A DNA stretch of 64,000 bases. It comes from Deinococcus hopiensis KR-140 (lineage in GTDB: Bacteria > Deinococcota > Deinococci > Deinococcales > Deinococcaceae). The DNA lies in assembly GCA_943327755.2 (NCBI GenBank), contig CALPYF020000018.1, positions 16,419 to 80,418 of the forward strand. Direction: 5' to 3'. Shown piece after piece: positions 62,778 through 64,000 of this stretch (positions are counted from its first letter, which is position 1; every line of letters begins with the position of its first letter). A program made the position numbers and the translations under genes. The notes under the pieces are model-generated. The model saw only the letters and a program-made list of their open reading frames with translations. It ran no database searches and had not been told where the DNA came from.

Positions 62778-63404
62778 TCACCGTCCCAGCCGGTCCAGGG
62801 CGAGGTTCAGTTCCAGCACGTTCACGCCGGGTTGCCCCAGGCCCAGCACGCCCCGCTCGGTGTGATCCCGCACCAGCGCCTGTACCTGCGTGTCCGTCAG
62901 GCCACGCGCGCGCGCCACCCGCGCCACCTGCACCGCCGCGCCCGCCGGGGACACGTGCGGGTCGAGGCCACTGCCGCTCGCGGTGAGCAGATCCACCGGA
63001 ATCCGCGTGACGGGGATGTTCTCCCGCGTGGCGATCGCCTGCGCCTGGGCCTGCACGCGCTCCCGCAGCGCCGGATTGCTCACGGCGAGGTTGCTGCCCG
63101 ACGCGTTCACGGGGTCGTACCCGCTCCCGGCGGCGCTGGGCCGCCCGATGAAGTAGCGGTCGCCCGTGAATGGCTGCCCGATCAGCGTCGAGCCGACCAC
63201 CCGGCCGTCCCCTTTGATCAGGGAACCGGTCGCCTGCGCGGGAAACAGCGCGCCGCCCAGCGCGGTCGTCACGGCCGGGTACGCGAGGCCGCCCAGCACC
63301 AGCCACAGCGCCGAGAAGCGCAGCCACGCACTCCACCCGGGCTGGGGCGCGTCAGAAAATGTTGGTTTGGGAAGGGCAGGGGAGGGCATGTCGTTCAGGG
63401 TCAT
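62778..63404 (-). CDS. kdpC: KdpC, potassium-transporting ATPase subunit C
   Basis: 208 aa. One N-terminal transmembrane helix (FSALWLVLGGLAYPAVTTALGGALFP), GSLIKGDGRVVGSTLIGQPF, the PSAAGSGYDPVNASGSNLAVSN core and the late DTQVQALVRDHTERGVLGLGQPGVNVLELNLAL. Stabilises the KdpFABC complex. Follows kdpB by 64 nt; kdpD follows 33 nt later. Confidence 0.95.
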   Translation of the reverse strand: MTLNDMPSPALPKPTFSDAPQPGWSAWLRFSALWLVLGGLAYPAVTTALGGALFPAQATGSLIKGDGRVVGSTLIGQPFTGDRYFIGRPSAAGSGYDPVNASGSNLAVSNPALRERVQAQAQAIATRENIPVTRIPVDLLTASGSGLDPHVSPAGAAVQVARVARARGLTDTQVQALVRDHTERGVLGLGQPGVNVLELNLALDRLGR

Positions 63405-63468
63405 GATGAAACCTCATTGGGGGGCGAGGTGGGGGAACGGTCCCCCGGACCTCGCCGGGAAAAAGTCG

Positions 63469-64000
63469 TTAGGCGCCGATCAGTCCGAGCAGCACGTCGA
63501 TGAGCTTGATGCCCACGAACGGCACGAGCACGCCGCCCAGCCCGTAGATCAGCAGGTTGCGGGCCAGCAGCGCGTCGGCACTGCCGGGCGAGTAGCGCAC
63601 GCCGCGCAGCGCCACCGGAATCAGCGCCGGGATGACCAGCGCGTTGAAGATCACGGCGGACAGGATCGCGCTCTGCGGGCTGCGCAGGTCCATCACGTTC
63701 AGCGGGGCCAGCGCGGGAATCTGCGTGGCGAACAGCGCGGGCAGGATCGCGAAGTACTTCGCGACGTCGTTCGCGATCGAGAAGGTCGTCAGCGCGCCGC
63801 GCGTCATCAGCAGGCCCTTGCCGATCTCGACGACCTCAATCAGCTTGGTGGGGTCGGAGTCCAGGTCGATCATGTTCGCCGCTTCCTTGGCCGCCTGCGT
63901 GCCGCTCTGCATGGCGAGGCCCACGTCCGCCTGCGCCAGCGCCGGGGCGTCGTTCGTGCCGTCGCCCATCATGGCGACCAGCTTCCCGCCGCGCTGCTCC
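63469..64000 (-). CDS. kdpB: KdpB, potassium-transporting P-type ATPase, C-terminal part
   Basis: The frame is open at the window's right edge; about 177 C-terminal residues. [44 protein letters not shown] is the hinge of P-type ATPases (GDGxNDAPAL) and [17 protein letters not shown] a helix typical of Kdp[20 protein letters not shown] and a final hydrophobic helix complete the protein. Drives high-affinity K+ uptake. The phosphorylation Asp lies outside the window. Confidence 0.95.
   Translation of the reverse strand, partial: EQRGGKLVAMMGDGTNDAPALAQADVGLAMQSGTQAAKEAANMIDLDSDPTKLIEVVEIGKGLLMTRGALTTFSIANDVAKYFAILPALFATQIPALAPLNVMDLRSPQSAILSAVIFNALVIPALIPVALRGVRYSPGSADALLARNLLIYGLGGVLVPFVGIKLIDVLLGLIGA

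Overview
The window is very GC-rich (about 68-70% by eye) chromosomal DNA, almost certainly from a Deinococcus species. The evidence is the strong third-position G/C bias, the mug glycosylase, a short KdpD, a Znu-type operon with an embedded bL28 gene, large DUF11-type envelope proteins, and many genes with a TANNNT -10 box only 6-9 nt before the start codon, which implies leaderless mRNAs. There is no rRNA operon, no CRISPR array and no recognisable transposase. One tRNA gene (tRNA-Ala, anticodon TGC) is present.

Layout. 1-7.8 kb: end of a sulfite-oxidase-like molybdoenzyme, a mug glycosylase, membrane and hydrolase genes, an acetyltransferase, a DUF4258-like gene, and a marR-P450 operon. 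7.9-18.3 kb: purH, an indoleamine-2,3-dioxygenase-like gene, small genes, a divergent HxlR/nitroreductase pair, a 5'-nucleotidase lipoprotein, an ABC-F ATPase and an SDR. 18.3-23.5 kb: a probable zinc-homeostasis region (ABC transporter, bL28, COG0523 GTPase and an unknown divergent gene sharing a palindromic operator). 23.6-31.3 kb: trxB, an HD protein, slyD-like FKBP, a CAP-domain protein, moeA, a GH13 amylase, a tRNA nucleotidyltransferase and tRNA-Ala. 31.4-35.2 kb: an Fbp-type ferric iron ABC transporter. 35.3-46.8 kb: a four-gene envelope operon of DUF11/SdrD-like proteins plus a 1504-residue protein with a predicted C-terminal beta-barrel. 47.1-49.9 kb: a TauE/SafE exporter behind a possible leader peptide, and small genes. 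49.9-55.7 kb: a beta-oxidation pair (HAD/enoyl-CoA hydratase fusion and thiolase) split by three unrelated genes, one of them a four-helix-bundle (23S IVP-like) gene bracketed by heptamer repeats. 55.7-61.7 kb: a lipoprotein, a NapA-like Na+/H+ antiporter behind a structured attenuator-like leader, an RlmI-type methyltransferase, dinB and a HAD phosphatase. 61.7-64 kb: the end of a kdp operon (kdpB partial, kdpC, short kdpD).

The most unusual signal is a family of degenerate 7-bp tandem repeats. One type has the consensus TCNNCCA (reverse TGGNNGA), a second is GNNAGTG-like. They occur at several intergenic sites, inside the metal-transporter operon, on both sides of the four-helix-bundle gene in opposite orientation, and inside the first codons of an alpha/beta hydrolase, where copy-number change would shift the reading frame. 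Other points worth following are an IDO-like protein with Gln where the proximal heme His should be, the Zn-type divergent operator, the antiporter leader, and a tiny leaderless ORF overlapping the TauE start. All functions come from reading the sequence alone; no database search was run.
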